The notes beneath the pieces were generated by a model, which saw only the letters and a list, made by a program, of their open reading frames with translations, was not told the origin of the DNA and did not search any database. From an uncultured Clostridium sp. (lineage in GTDB: Bacteria; Bacillota_I; Bacilli_A; RF39; UBA660): DNA of 20,206 nucleotides. Positions 13,383-20,206 of this stretch are shown here, in pieces (the first letter of the stretch is position 1; every line of letters starts with the position of its first letter). The stretch covers positions 1 through 20,206 of the forward strand of contig CAJKHY010000018.1 in assembly GCA_905199855.1 (NCBI GenBank). Reading direction: 5' to 3'. Position numbers and translations under genes: made by a program.

Positions 13383-15629
13383 CTACCCCATCTTTCCCCT
13401 TAAATCATTTAATATATTATCTATTTCCCCTGGTTTCTCATCATATAAACTAACAATAAAATTATTAACTCCTATTTTTTTATAATAAGATATTCTATCC
13501 AATTTATTTATATTCTTAGAATCTAGTATATAACTAATACAATTATTAGTTATAACTGGATAAATAGAACTATCACTCTTTAATTTATATACATTATCTT
13601 TACACAAACTACAAATCTTTTTATCACGATTAATATTCATATTCATATGACAAAATTTAGTAACCATTAACTCTATTCTACCATATACAAGCACTGAAAC
13701 ATTAGGCATATCTTGATAATTTTTTTGATAATTCAAAATAGTATTCTCTAACTCATCATCTTCTACTTCAGGAGACATTCCAATTAGTTTAACACCCATC
13801 TCTTGTAAATATCTAATTCCGTATGAATTAGTAATATTTAAATATATAGAACTAATTAAAAAATCACTCTTATATTTATATAAACTTCCTAAATTAGAAA
13901 CAACATAGTTTAACTCTCCATAATCTAATAATTTATTAGTAACTCTAGGTACTTTATAATAAATATGATTTAGATACTGATATTTTTTATATAATGAATA
14001 ATAATCTGTTACAATAATTACATCCTTATCTATTAAATACATAAGCTGTGCTTCATTTCTAACTTTAATAATTAAATAACTAGTTTTAACTGTTTTACTC
14101 CTATCATAAACAATTTCCTTCTTAATAATTTCCTTCTTATTATTGCTTCTAATATCTTCTAACTTATTACATAAAACTCTTCTCATTTCATTTAATCTTG
14201 ATATGGGAATAAAAATATTATCATCCATATCAATACTTATATTATCTATCTTAAATACTGTATTACCAACCCTACATAAAGAAACTTCAATATCTTTTTT
14301 AGTGGTCGGTTTATTTATAGAAGAAGTAATAGTATCAAGGGAAACATTTACTTTATTTGCATAATCAGTTATCTCTATTTCTAACTTATTACCTAACTTA
14401 GCCTTTACTTTAAAAGAAACAGGTATCTTCTTATCCGGAGCATTATTTATTTCATTTATCAAATGACTATCTAAAGTCTTAAATACCAAACCCTTACTAT
14501 TTATATTTATCTTGTTATCTAATCTTATAATACTACCCTTTTTAGCATGATTAATTAAATTATCTTTATCATCATATAAATAATTTATTATCATCCCCTC
14601 TTTATTACTAAATCTAATACCATCATTTTGATATACATCATCATCTAGCTTAATTGTTATCTTCTTTTTATTATAAGAAATTACCTCACCCAAATGAATT
14701 CCCTGATGATTAGGCATTTTAATATTCATTACCATACTACCATATTCATTATTTAAATAACCTTTAGTAAATTCACGATTAAATAATACCTTTAAATTAT
14801 TTATTGTAGTCTCATCTATCAAAGTCTCCTTATTTTGATAATAATTATCAATAATAGTTCTATATACCTTAGTAACATAATAAACATACGCTGGAGATTT
14901 CATTCTACCTTCTATCTTTAATGAAGTTACTCCTATTTTAATTAAATCCTTTATCAAATCTATTGTACATAAATCTCTCATACTAAGTAAGTAATTACCC
15001 TCTGTCTTAACTATATTATTATTCTCTAACAATTGATAAGGTAATCTACACACACCAGCACATTCACCACGATTACCACTTCTACCTCCGTGAAATTTAG
15101 AAAAATAGCATTGCCCCGAATATGATAAACATAAAGCCCCATGAATAAATACTTCTTTTTCAATATCACATTCCAATTTCTCTATTTCACCAATACTAAG
15201 TTCCCTAGCCAAAACTGCTCTTTTAACACCAATTGATTTAAGTAATTCTAATCCTTCATTATTGTGAACGTGGCATTGTGTTGAAGCATGTATCTCCAAA
15301 TTAGGTAACATCTCCCTAACTAACTTAATCATCCCAATATCCTGCATTATTACAGCATCTACACCGATTTCATGCAAAAATAAAACATAATTTAAAAAAT
15401 CAGTTATCTCACTTTCATAAATAATTGTATTAATAGTAACATAGATTTTAACGCCATATAAATGAGCATATTTAACTGCATCAACTAATTCTTCATTACT
15501 AAAGTTCTTAGCAAATTTTCTTGCCCCATAGTTTTTACCACTTAAATAAACAGCATCTGCATGAGCATTAATAGCCATTTTTAATGTTTCAAAATCTCCG
15601 GCAGGAGATAATAATTCTATTTTTTTCAT
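13383..15629 (-). CDS. Large U32-family protein, RlhA-like (23S rRNA hydroxylation)
   Basis: A 748-residue U32-family protein with DUF3656-type architecture. It starts KKIELLSPAGDFETLK and has FIHGALCLSYSGQC ... GNRGECAGVCRLPY, with four cysteines (C167, C174, C190, C194) in the same spacing as in the TrhP2-like protein, for an iron-sulfur cluster. A beta-rich middle part follows (about 290-480). The C-terminal third is a second barrel-like region ending in YGRIELMVTKFCHM with C660, C673, C676 and C697, a further possible metal site. E. coli RlhA (formerly YdcP), of the same family, is needed for 5-hydroxycytidine at C2501 of 23S rRNA. It is a single-gene unit with promoter and terminator; AAAGGAAG precedes the ATG. 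Substrate assignment is by family only. Confidence 0.85.
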   Translation of the reverse strand: MKKIELLSPAGDFETLKMAINAHADAVYLSGKNYGARKFAKNFSNEELVDAVKYAHLYGVKIYVTINTIIYESEITDFLNYVLFLHEIGVDAVIMQDIGMIKLVREMLPNLEIHASTQCHVHNNEGLELLKSIGVKRAVLARELSIGEIEKLECDIEKEVFIHGALCLSYSGQCYFSKFHGGRSGNRGECAGVCRLPYQLLENNNIVKTEGNYLLSMRDLCTIDLIKDLIKIGVTSLKIEGRMKSPAYVYYVTKVYRTIIDNYYQNKETLIDETTINNLKVLFNREFTKGYLNNEYGSMVMNIKMPNHQGIHLGEVISYNKKKITIKLDDDVYQNDGIRFSNKEGMIINYLYDDKDNLINHAKKGSIIRLDNKININSKGLVFKTLDSHLINEINNAPDKKIPVSFKVKAKLGNKLEIEITDYANKVNVSLDTITSSINKPTTKKDIEVSLCRVGNTVFKIDNISIDMDDNIFIPISRLNEMRRVLCNKLEDIRSNNKKEIIKKEIVYDRSKTVKTSYLIIKVRNEAQLMYLIDKDVIIVTDYYSLYKKYQYLNHIYYKVPRVTNKLLDYGELNYVVSNLGSLYKYKSDFLISSIYLNITNSYGIRYLQEMGVKLIGMSPEVEDDELENTILNYQKNYQDMPNVSVLVYGRIELMVTKFCHMNMNINRDKKICSLCKDNVYKLKSDSSIYPVITNNCISYILDSKNINKLDRISYYKKIGVNNFIVSLYDEKPGEIDNILNDLRGKMG

Positions 15630-15652
15630 AAATACTTCCTTTTATATAGTAA

Positions 15653-15681
15653 ATTGTACCATGAGATTAAATTTCTAGCAA
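15653..15681 (-). promoter_or_regulatory. Promoter of the RlhA-like gene
   Basis: On the minus strand, TTGCTA (15676-15681) and TACAAT (15653-15658) are separated by 17 nt, ending 23 nt before the ATG. Confidence 0.65.
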
Positions 15682-15752
15682 TAAATTATTTTATTTATTT
15701 TACATTTACTACACCACTATAATTCTAAAGAATAATATATGAAAGATTAAAC

Positions 15753-15781
15753 TTGAAAAGTAATATCTTTTATGATACAAT
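15753..15781 (+). promoter_or_regulatory. Plus-strand promoter of a small RNA
   Basis: TTGAAA (15753-15758) and TACAAT (15776-15781) are separated by 17 nt on the plus strand, opposite to all nearby protein genes. A compact terminator follows 87 nt later, with no open frame between. Confidence 0.7.
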
Positions 15782-15787
15782 GCATAC

Positions 15788-15899
15788 ATATGAAGGAAAC
15801 TTCATACAATAAAAAAAGGAACATTCAATTTTGCAATGTTGGGTGTTACCTTATCTTATTGTGGTAGCCACCTAACTTTTGTTAGGTGGACTTTTTTAT
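15788..15899 (+). ncRNA. Putative plus-strand small RNA with switchable terminator
   Basis: About 110 nt between a good promoter and a strong terminator. It begins with a 7-bp hairpin closed by a GAAA tetraloop (TATGAAG-GAAA-CTTCATA, 15789-15806), then the left arm of the inverted repeat. The segment GTTGGGTG (15838-15845) can pair with CACCTAAC (15869-15876), with extra TACC/GGTA pairs inside. This structure excludes the terminator stem, as in an attenuator or an antisense RNA with two folds. It runs head-on into the small hydrophobic ORF on the minus strand, the arrangement of type I toxin-antitoxin RNAs. Confidence 0.5.
15868..15899 (+). terminator. Terminator of the plus-strand small RNA
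   Basis: A 9-bp stem, CCACCTAAC-TTTT-GTTAGGTGG (15868-15889), followed by ACTTTTTTATA. There is no T-run on the minus side, so the terminator is oriented for plus-strand transcription. Confidence 0.85.
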
Positions 15900-15988
15900 A
15901 TCATTTTATATAATAAAACGATTAATAAAATAATTATTACAAGCAAAAAAGTAACTATTAAATTTATAAGATAAGGGCTTCCGCTCAA
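15896..15988 (-). CDS. Possible 30-residue hydrophobic peptide (toxin-like)
   Basis: A short frame from TTG (15986-15988, with another TTG directly upstream) to TAA. It encodes a peptide that is almost one membrane helix: SGSPYLINLIVTFLLVIIIL at positions 2-21, then LIVLLYKMI. Length and character are like the small membrane toxins of type I systems (Fst, BsrE and TxpA class), and the opposing small RNA fits. An extended -10 box (TGGTAAAAT, 16008-16013) lies upstream, which would give a very short leader with only GGGA as ribosome site. The lack of an ATG and of a good ribosome site argues against translation; it may be decayed or not a gene. Confidence 0.3.
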   Translation of the reverse strand: MSGSPYLINLIVTFLLVIIILLIVLLYKMI

Positions 15989-16080
15989 CAATTGAATGTC
16001 CCAATTAATTTTACCATAAAAGTTTTTTTTAACTATTAACTATAATTTAACATAATAATCTTCTATTGATAACAATATAA

Positions 16081-16119
16081 AAAAAGATATAGCATACACA
16101 AATATAACTATATCTTTTT
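16081..16119 (-). terminator. Terminator of pheST
   Basis: A 12-bp stem, AAAAAGATATAG (16081-16092) with CTATATCTTTTT (16108-16119), followed on the minus strand by further T residues. It begins 7 nt after the pheT stop codon. Confidence 0.8.
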
Positions 16120-16126
16120 AATTGTT

Positions 16127-18547
16127 TTAAAATGTTCTTAAACTAACTCCTAGTCTTTTATCTAAAGATTTTAAAATACTATTTACTTTCTCATTAATCT
16201 CCTCTGCCGTCATAGAAACATCACCACTGTCAAGAGATAACCTTAATACAATAGATTTTTTTGTTTCAGGTATCTGTTCACCACGATATTCCTCGATAAA
16301 CTCTACCTTTTTTACTTTACCTTTTATTAATTCATAAATATCATTCCAAGTAACATCCTCATTCATAATTAAAGATAAATCCTTAGTAATTAAAGGCAAT
16401 TCAGGTAAATGCTCAAACTTATTTGTTCTTGAATTTAAAGGATTTAATTCATCAAAGTTAAGTTCAAATACACAAACATTACTCCTTTTTATTTTTGCTT
16501 CCATCATTGTTTTAATAGATAAAAGCCCCATAGTTCCTACCTTTTTACCATTAGAAATAATATCTAAATAAGCATTAACATCAGCCCACGTTGGTTTATC
16601 ATTCTTTTCAAATAACAATTCTTCCATATGAGTATATGCACTCATATTTTCAATAACTCCCTTTACTTGATAAAATATTTCCTTAGCATCTTTAGAAACA
16701 ATTGCCCCGCTTACATAATTCTTGTGTATTGGAAGTGTCTCATCCAAAGAAGACTCATGATACTCACCCTTCTCAAATACTTGAGTAGCCTCAAAAATCT
16801 TAAAATCATTATAATATCTTAAATTTTTAGAAATAGATTCTAAAATTCCAGGAATAAGTGAACCTCTTAAATATGATTGTTCAGGTGATGGTGGAGTAGC
16901 TAATTTTACTAAACTACTCTTATCTAATCCAGCCGCATCTATATATTTTTCATTTACCCAAGGATAAGTTATTATCTCATTAAAACCGCATCTTATAGTT
17001 AAATACTCTCTTATTCTTCTATCAAGTAAAACCTTATTTTGTAATACAGCATGTTCAAAATTAACTGGAAGAGGCTTTGCTTCAAAACTAGAAAATCCAA
17101 GTAACCTAACAATATCTCCCATTACATCATCTTTTAAACTAACATCACCTGTAGCCCTCCACGAAGGTACTTCTACATGATAAGCATTATTTTTATATTC
17201 TACATTATAACCTAAAGAAGTAAGCAATTTACTTATAACATTAGCATCAATTACCTTACCCATTCTCTCATTTAAAAATTCTTGACTTACATCAATAGTA
17301 ACAATATCTTCTTTCACTGGATAATTATCAGTATATGCTGTTATAACACTGTCAGGAAAAATACTTTCAAACAAACTAAGTGCTAAGTTTACACCAATAT
17401 CAACTCTCTTAGTATCAAGCCCCTTTTCATATCTAATCGAAGCATCTGTTTTTTCCAAGAACCTTTTTCCTGTTTTTCTTATACTACTTGGAGTAAAGTT
17501 AGCTACTTCTAAAAGGATTTCTTTAGTACTATCTAATACTGAATCCTTCTTACCTCCACGAATACCCGCAAGTGCTAAAACACTTTTTATATCAGTTATA
17601 ACAAGATCATCGGTAGTTAATTCTATCTCATTATTATCAAGTAACAATAATTTTTCATCCTTCTTAGCATTCCTTACAATTATCTTATTTCCTTCAATAT
17701 GTGTTTTATCAAAAGCATGCATCGGTTGCCCCGTAGATAACATAACATAATTAGTAATATCTACGATAGCATTTATTGGCCTCAAACCACATTCTACTAA
17801 TAAAGTTTGGATCCATAAAGGTGATTTCCTATTATCTACTCCCTTAATATCAATGCCTACATATCTTTGACACTTATCTTTACATTCTATTTCAATATCA
17901 AAGTTTGGTAAATCTTTATTTATTTTAACACTAGGTATTTCTTTAAGTGGTAAATCATAAATAACAGATAATTCCCTAGCAATACCATGATGACCCCACA
18001 AATCAGGACGATTAGATAATGACTTATTATCTATTTCAAAGACAATATCATCAAATCCTAAAACCTCACTAATAAGGTCGCCTGGTTTGCAACAAATTCC
18101 TTTTAAATCAACAATTTCATGTTCATCACTAGGAGGGAATAATTCTTCTAAAAACACTTCACTTGCACCACATATCATACCATATGATTGAACACCACGC
18201 ATTTTAGTTTCTTTTATTTTAACAAGTTCTGCTTCACCATGCCAGTGAACTAAAGCACCGGGAAGTGATACAACAACAAGTTCATTTTCATATAAATTAG
18301 AACCTCCACATACTATCTGTACTACCTTATCACCTATATCAACCATACATATTCTAAGCAAATCTGCATTAGGATGCTTTTTCACTTCTATTATCTTACC
18401 CACGACAATATTATTATACTTATCTTTAATATTCTCTATTTTTTCTACTTCAACAGTTTTCTCCGTTAAATCATAAGCTATTTTTTGATAAGTTAAATCA
18501 CTTGGTAAATCAATATATTTTTTTAACCATTTTAAAGATACTCTCAT
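16127..18547 (-). CDS. pheT: Phenylalanine-tRNA ligase beta subunit
   Basis: An 806-residue PheRS beta chain of normal bacterial size. With the alpha subunit it forms the alpha2-beta2 enzyme that charges tRNA-Phe; the beta chain binds the tRNA and edits mischarged Tyr. Domains in order: N-terminal tRNA-binding EMAP-like domain (about 40-150, VVGKIIEVKKHPNADLLRICMVDIG), B3/B4 editing region (about 205-390, with INAIVDITNYVMLSTGQPMHAFD), B5 (about 400-475), the synthetase-like core (NEIITYPWVNEKYID onwards), and the C-terminal anticodon-binding FDX-ACB domain (FEHLPELPLITKDLSLIMNED to the end). AGGAGG overlapping the pheS stop region sets the start; the gap to pheS is 9 nt. It is controlled by the T-box in front of pheS. 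Confidence 0.98.
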   Translation of the reverse strand: MRVSLKWLKKYIDLPSDLTYQKIAYDLTEKTVEVEKIENIKDKYNNIVVGKIIEVKKHPNADLLRICMVDIGDKVVQIVCGGSNLYENELVVVSLPGALVHWHGEAELVKIKETKMRGVQSYGMICGASEVFLEELFPPSDEHEIVDLKGICCKPGDLISEVLGFDDIVFEIDNKSLSNRPDLWGHHGIARELSVIYDLPLKEIPSVKINKDLPNFDIEIECKDKCQRYVGIDIKGVDNRKSPLWIQTLLVECGLRPINAIVDITNYVMLSTGQPMHAFDKTHIEGNKIIVRNAKKDEKLLLLDNNEIELTTDDLVITDIKSVLALAGIRGGKKDSVLDSTKEILLEVANFTPSSIRKTGKRFLEKTDASIRYEKGLDTKRVDIGVNLALSLFESIFPDSVITAYTDNYPVKEDIVTIDVSQEFLNERMGKVIDANVISKLLTSLGYNVEYKNNAYHVEVPSWRATGDVSLKDDVMGDIVRLLGFSSFEAKPLPVNFEHAVLQNKVLLDRRIREYLTIRCGFNEIITYPWVNEKYIDAAGLDKSSLVKLATPPSPEQSYLRGSLIPGILESISKNLRYYNDFKIFEATQVFEKGEYHESSLDETLPIHKNYVSGAIVSKDAKEIFYQVKGVIENMSAYTHMEELLFEKNDKPTWADVNAYLDIISNGKKVGTMGLLSIKTMMEAKIKRSNVCVFELNFDELNPLNSRTNKFEHLPELPLITKDLSLIMNEDVTWNDIYELIKGKVKKVEFIEEYRGEQIPETKKSIVLRLSLDSGDVSMTAEEINEKVNSILKSLDKRLGVSLRTF

Positions 18548-18556
18548 ATTTTCCTC

Positions 18557-19594
18557 CTATTTAAATTGCTTCAAAAATCTTAAATCTGCACTTCTTAAAA
18601 GTCTTACATCATCGATTCCATATCTCATCATAACTAATCGATCTACACCAATATTGATATAGAAACCTGTCCAAATTTCAGGATCTAATCCTGCTGATTT
18701 TAAAACATTAGGATGTATTACCCCTCCTGGCATAACTTCAATCCAACCACTTTGATGACAAACACTACAACCATGACCTCCACATACTAAACATTCCATA
18801 TCTATTTCATAACCAGGTTCTGTAAAAGGGAAAAATCCTTCACGCATACGAACATTGATTTTTTTACCAAAAACTTTTTCTAATATTGTTTGAATCATAA
18901 CCATTCCTGAAGAAAATGATATATTTTTATCAACGATTAAAGCTTCATATTGATAAAATGCTCTTTCATGTCTAGCATCGGTTGTTTCATTTCTATATAC
19001 TCTACCAGGATAAACAAACCTTGCTGGAGCCCCATGTTTTAACAAATATCTAACAGAACCTCCAGTTAAATGAGGCCTCAAGCACAAACGCTCACTACCC
19101 TTTTTCTCCTCAGTACCTTCTAACCAATATGTATCCATTGACTGCCTAGCCGGATGGTCAGGAGCAAAATTTAAATTATCAAAAGCATATTTTTCACTGC
19201 TAATATCATCTTCACTATAAACTTCAAAACCTAAAGATAAAAATGCCTCGTTTAAATCATAACACATTTGAGTAATAGGATGTAATGCCCCTTCACTAAC
19301 CTTACTACCTGGTATTGTAAGATCAAGTGGTTTATCTAAAACACTCTTAGATGCAATTAAAAATTCTTCCTTTTCCTTTATTTTTTCATTAAAAATATTC
19401 TTAATCTCAGTAGTAACAATACCAACATTCTTCTTTTCTTCATTTGCTAAAAAAGACATATTTTTAAGTACCTCAGTTAATTCACTTTTTTTACCCATTA
19501 AAGATTTAGTTATCTCTTGTAATTCTGAGATAGTCTTTGCTTCTTCTATCTTTTGTAGACCTAGATTACGTATTTTTTCTAATTTTTTTAACAT
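18557..19594 (-). CDS. pheS: Phenylalanine-tRNA ligase alpha subunit
   Basis: A 345-residue catalytic subunit of PheRS (class II synthetase). After an N-terminal coiled coil (about 1-90) come the class II motifs: RPHLTGGSVRYLLKHGAPARFVYPGRVYRNETTDARHE with motif 2, and NIGVDRLVMMRYGIDDVR with motif 3 near the C-terminus. The phenylalanine pocket region FFPFTEPGYEIDMEC is followed by a CxxC...CxxC knuckle (CLVCGGHGCSVCHQSGWIEV), a zinc-ribbon-like insert known from a subset of bacterial PheRS. GGAGGG precedes the ATG. First gene of pheST, behind a T-box leader. Confidence 0.98.
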   Translation of the reverse strand: MLKKLEKIRNLGLQKIEEAKTISELQEITKSLMGKKSELTEVLKNMSFLANEEKKNVGIVTTEIKNIFNEKIKEKEEFLIASKSVLDKPLDLTIPGSKVSEGALHPITQMCYDLNEAFLSLGFEVYSEDDISSEKYAFDNLNFAPDHPARQSMDTYWLEGTEEKKGSERLCLRPHLTGGSVRYLLKHGAPARFVYPGRVYRNETTDARHERAFYQYEALIVDKNISFSSGMVMIQTILEKVFGKKINVRMREGFFPFTEPGYEIDMECLVCGGHGCSVCHQSGWIEVMPGGVIHPNVLKSAGLDPEIWTGFYINIGVDRLVMMRYGIDDVRLLRSADLRFLKQFK

Positions 19595-19615
19595 AATATC
19601 CCTCCATTAAAAAAA

Positions 19616-19828
19616 CAGTAATATCCATAAAGGACGAATTACTGTAATATCCGCGGTACCACCTTTTTTCTAGTTACCTAGCTCTTTATTAGAATTAACG
19701 CTTCATCTACGTTTTAACTCCATTATTTGAAATTCATTAAATATACTACTAAAATAGTTTTCAGCCATGACTATTCTTCTCTTCAAAGGTTATATTTAAC
19801 TACTATAATAACTTCAATGTCAAAATAT
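19616..19828 (-). promoter_or_regulatory. T-box leader of pheST (tRNA-Phe-sensing riboswitch)
   Basis: On the minus strand the leader carries the T-box sequence GGTGGTACCGCGG (19651-19663), which includes the bases that pair with uncharged tRNA. It is followed by a terminator, CAGTAAT with ATTACTG (19616-19622, 19638-19644), then seven T. Upstream are two hairpins: CTAG-GTAA-CTAG (about 19672-19683) and a long one, GAGTTAA...TTAATTC around an ACG/CGT inner stem (about 19692-19719). Uncharged tRNA-Phe should favour the antiterminator and allow pheST expression. A TTC Phe codon in a plausible specifier position is at 19729-19731, but Stem I looks shorter than usual and I cannot assign the specifier loop with certainty. 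Confidence 0.9.
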
Positions 19829-19834
19829 ATACTA

Positions 19835-19863
19835 ATTTTACTATTAAAAATATAAGTTGTCAA
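19835..19863 (-). promoter_or_regulatory. Promoter of the pheST leader
   Basis: On the minus strand, TTGACA (19858-19863) and TAAAAT (19835-19840) are separated by 17 nt. Transcription would start near 19828, about 235 nt before pheS, leaving room for the T-box. Confidence 0.85.
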
Positions 19864-19938
19864 TAAATTTAATGTTTTTTTATTGTTTGCTAATGCGTTA
19901 TAGTTCTAAAGAATTTTTTTATATTTCATAATTTATTA

Positions 19939-20022
19939 TTAATAAAATATCTTATCTTCTAAATCAATATCTTTTTTATTAGCAAGAACTCCCTCAAAAT
20001 CAAACGCAATTATTTTTATCAT
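19939..20022 (-). pseudogene. Remnant of a HAD-superfamily hydrolase N-terminus
   Basis: A 27-codon frame whose start, MIKIIAFDFEGVLANKKDID, matches the first strand and motif I of HAD phosphatases (hhhFDxDGVL). The second aspartate is replaced by Glu. The frame stops after residue 27, with no motifs II-IV downstream and no clear ribosome site. It looks like the left-over head of a lost gene; a chance match over a short stretch is possible. Confidence 0.35.
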
Positions 20023-20055
20023 AATAGCATACTAACTAATTATTCTAACCATTAG

Positions 20056-20206
20056 TTACTTAGTCAAATATTTCTTTAATATTTTATTTAATTTTACTTC
20101 ATCAATTGGTTTTAAAATATAATCTATCTTAGCATTCTCATATCTTTTTTCTATCCCTATCTTGTTTGGTGTTAACATAATAACAACACTTATCCTATAT
20201 CCTGCT
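20056..20206 (-). CDS. C-terminal end of a response-regulator receiver domain protein (5' part outside window)
   Basis: The last 49 codons of a gene entering from the right edge, ending in TAA at 20056-20058. The fragment SVVIMLTPNKIGIEKRYENA, then KIDYILKPIDEVKLNKILKKYL, fits strand 4 to helix 5 of a CheY-like receiver: the conserved Thr after the hydrophobic strand and the Lys-Pro of KPI are both present. Because the protein ends right after the receiver domain, it is either a stand-alone receiver or, more likely, the tail of a hybrid histidine kinase. The phosphoacceptor Asp lies outside the window. It does not appear co-transcribed with pheS, which has its own promoter. Confidence 0.65.
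   Translation of the reverse strand, partial: AGYRISVVIMLTPNKIGIEKRYENAKIDYILKPIDEVKLNKILKKYLTK

Larger units (their letters stand above)
15818..16002. repeat. 185-bp inverted-repeat element (MITE-like or toxin-antitoxin locus)
   Basis: The two ends are inverted copies. GGAACATTCAATT (15818-15830) matches AATTGAATGTCCC (15990-16002) at 12 of 13 positions. CCTTATCTTAT (15849-15859) matches ATAAGATAAGG (15966-15976) at all 11. The parts between the two blocks differ. No clear target-site duplication is seen in the A/T-rich flanks. Confidence 0.65.

Noticed and set aside
1..20206. CRISPR arrays, tRNA or rRNA genes, complete insertion sequences or prophage genes
   Set aside because: No regular direct-repeat array, tRNA cloverleaf with CCA end, rRNA sequence, transposase or phage structural gene was found on reading both strands.

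Overview
The window comes from a low-GC member of the Bacilli. It is roughly three-quarters A+T by eye, it uses UGA as a stop (the ZIP and comN-like genes end in TGA) and TGG for Trp, so it has the standard bacterial code and is not a code-4 mollicute. Bacilli-type features are strong AGGAGG-type ribosome sites, a T-box before pheST, a one-piece SecDF with a ComN-like partner, and a CIRCE operator. The neighbourhood is reminiscent of uncultured gut Bacilli, but I cannot name a genus. Nearly everything is on the minus strand, so transcription runs from right to left.

Right end, in transcription order: the tail of a receiver-domain protein (20056-20206), a tiny HAD-like remnant, then a promoter, a T-box leader and pheS-pheT with a terminator. 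Next comes a 185-bp inverted-repeat element (15818-16002) holding a plus-strand small-RNA gene and an opposing 30-codon hydrophobic ORF. It is followed by a large U32-family gene (RlhA-like, rRNA hydroxylation) and a bidirectional terminator shared with the only plus-strand protein gene, a two-helix membrane protein of unknown function.

Middle: a comN-like gene and secDF overlap by 4 nt. An Hsp20 gene carries a perfect CIRCE-type palindrome over its promoter. Between hsp20 and rpsB lies about 500 bp without a protein gene. It has a perfect consensus promoter, an AUG-UAA start-stop with an ideal Shine-Dalgarno site, and a series of hairpins, and is probably an undescribed small RNA.

Left half: rpsB (with an unusual C-terminal Rho_N/SAP-like extension) and tsf lead into three overlapping genes: a TrhP1/YrrN-like U32 protein, an unknown HExxH protein, and a TrhP2/YrrO-like U32 protein. 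Then come greA-tig under their own promoter, a terminator, a ZIP-family metal transporter, and a truncated polytopic membrane protein that runs off the left edge.

Most of the window serves translation and protein maturation: tRNA charging, ribosomal protein S2, EF-Ts, tRNA and rRNA hydroxylation, transcript rescue by GreA, trigger factor, SecDF and Hsp20. The parts most worth a second look are the putative small RNA at 8970-9240, the inverted-repeat element at 15818-16002, the HExxH gene embedded in the U32 pair, and the fused domain on S2.
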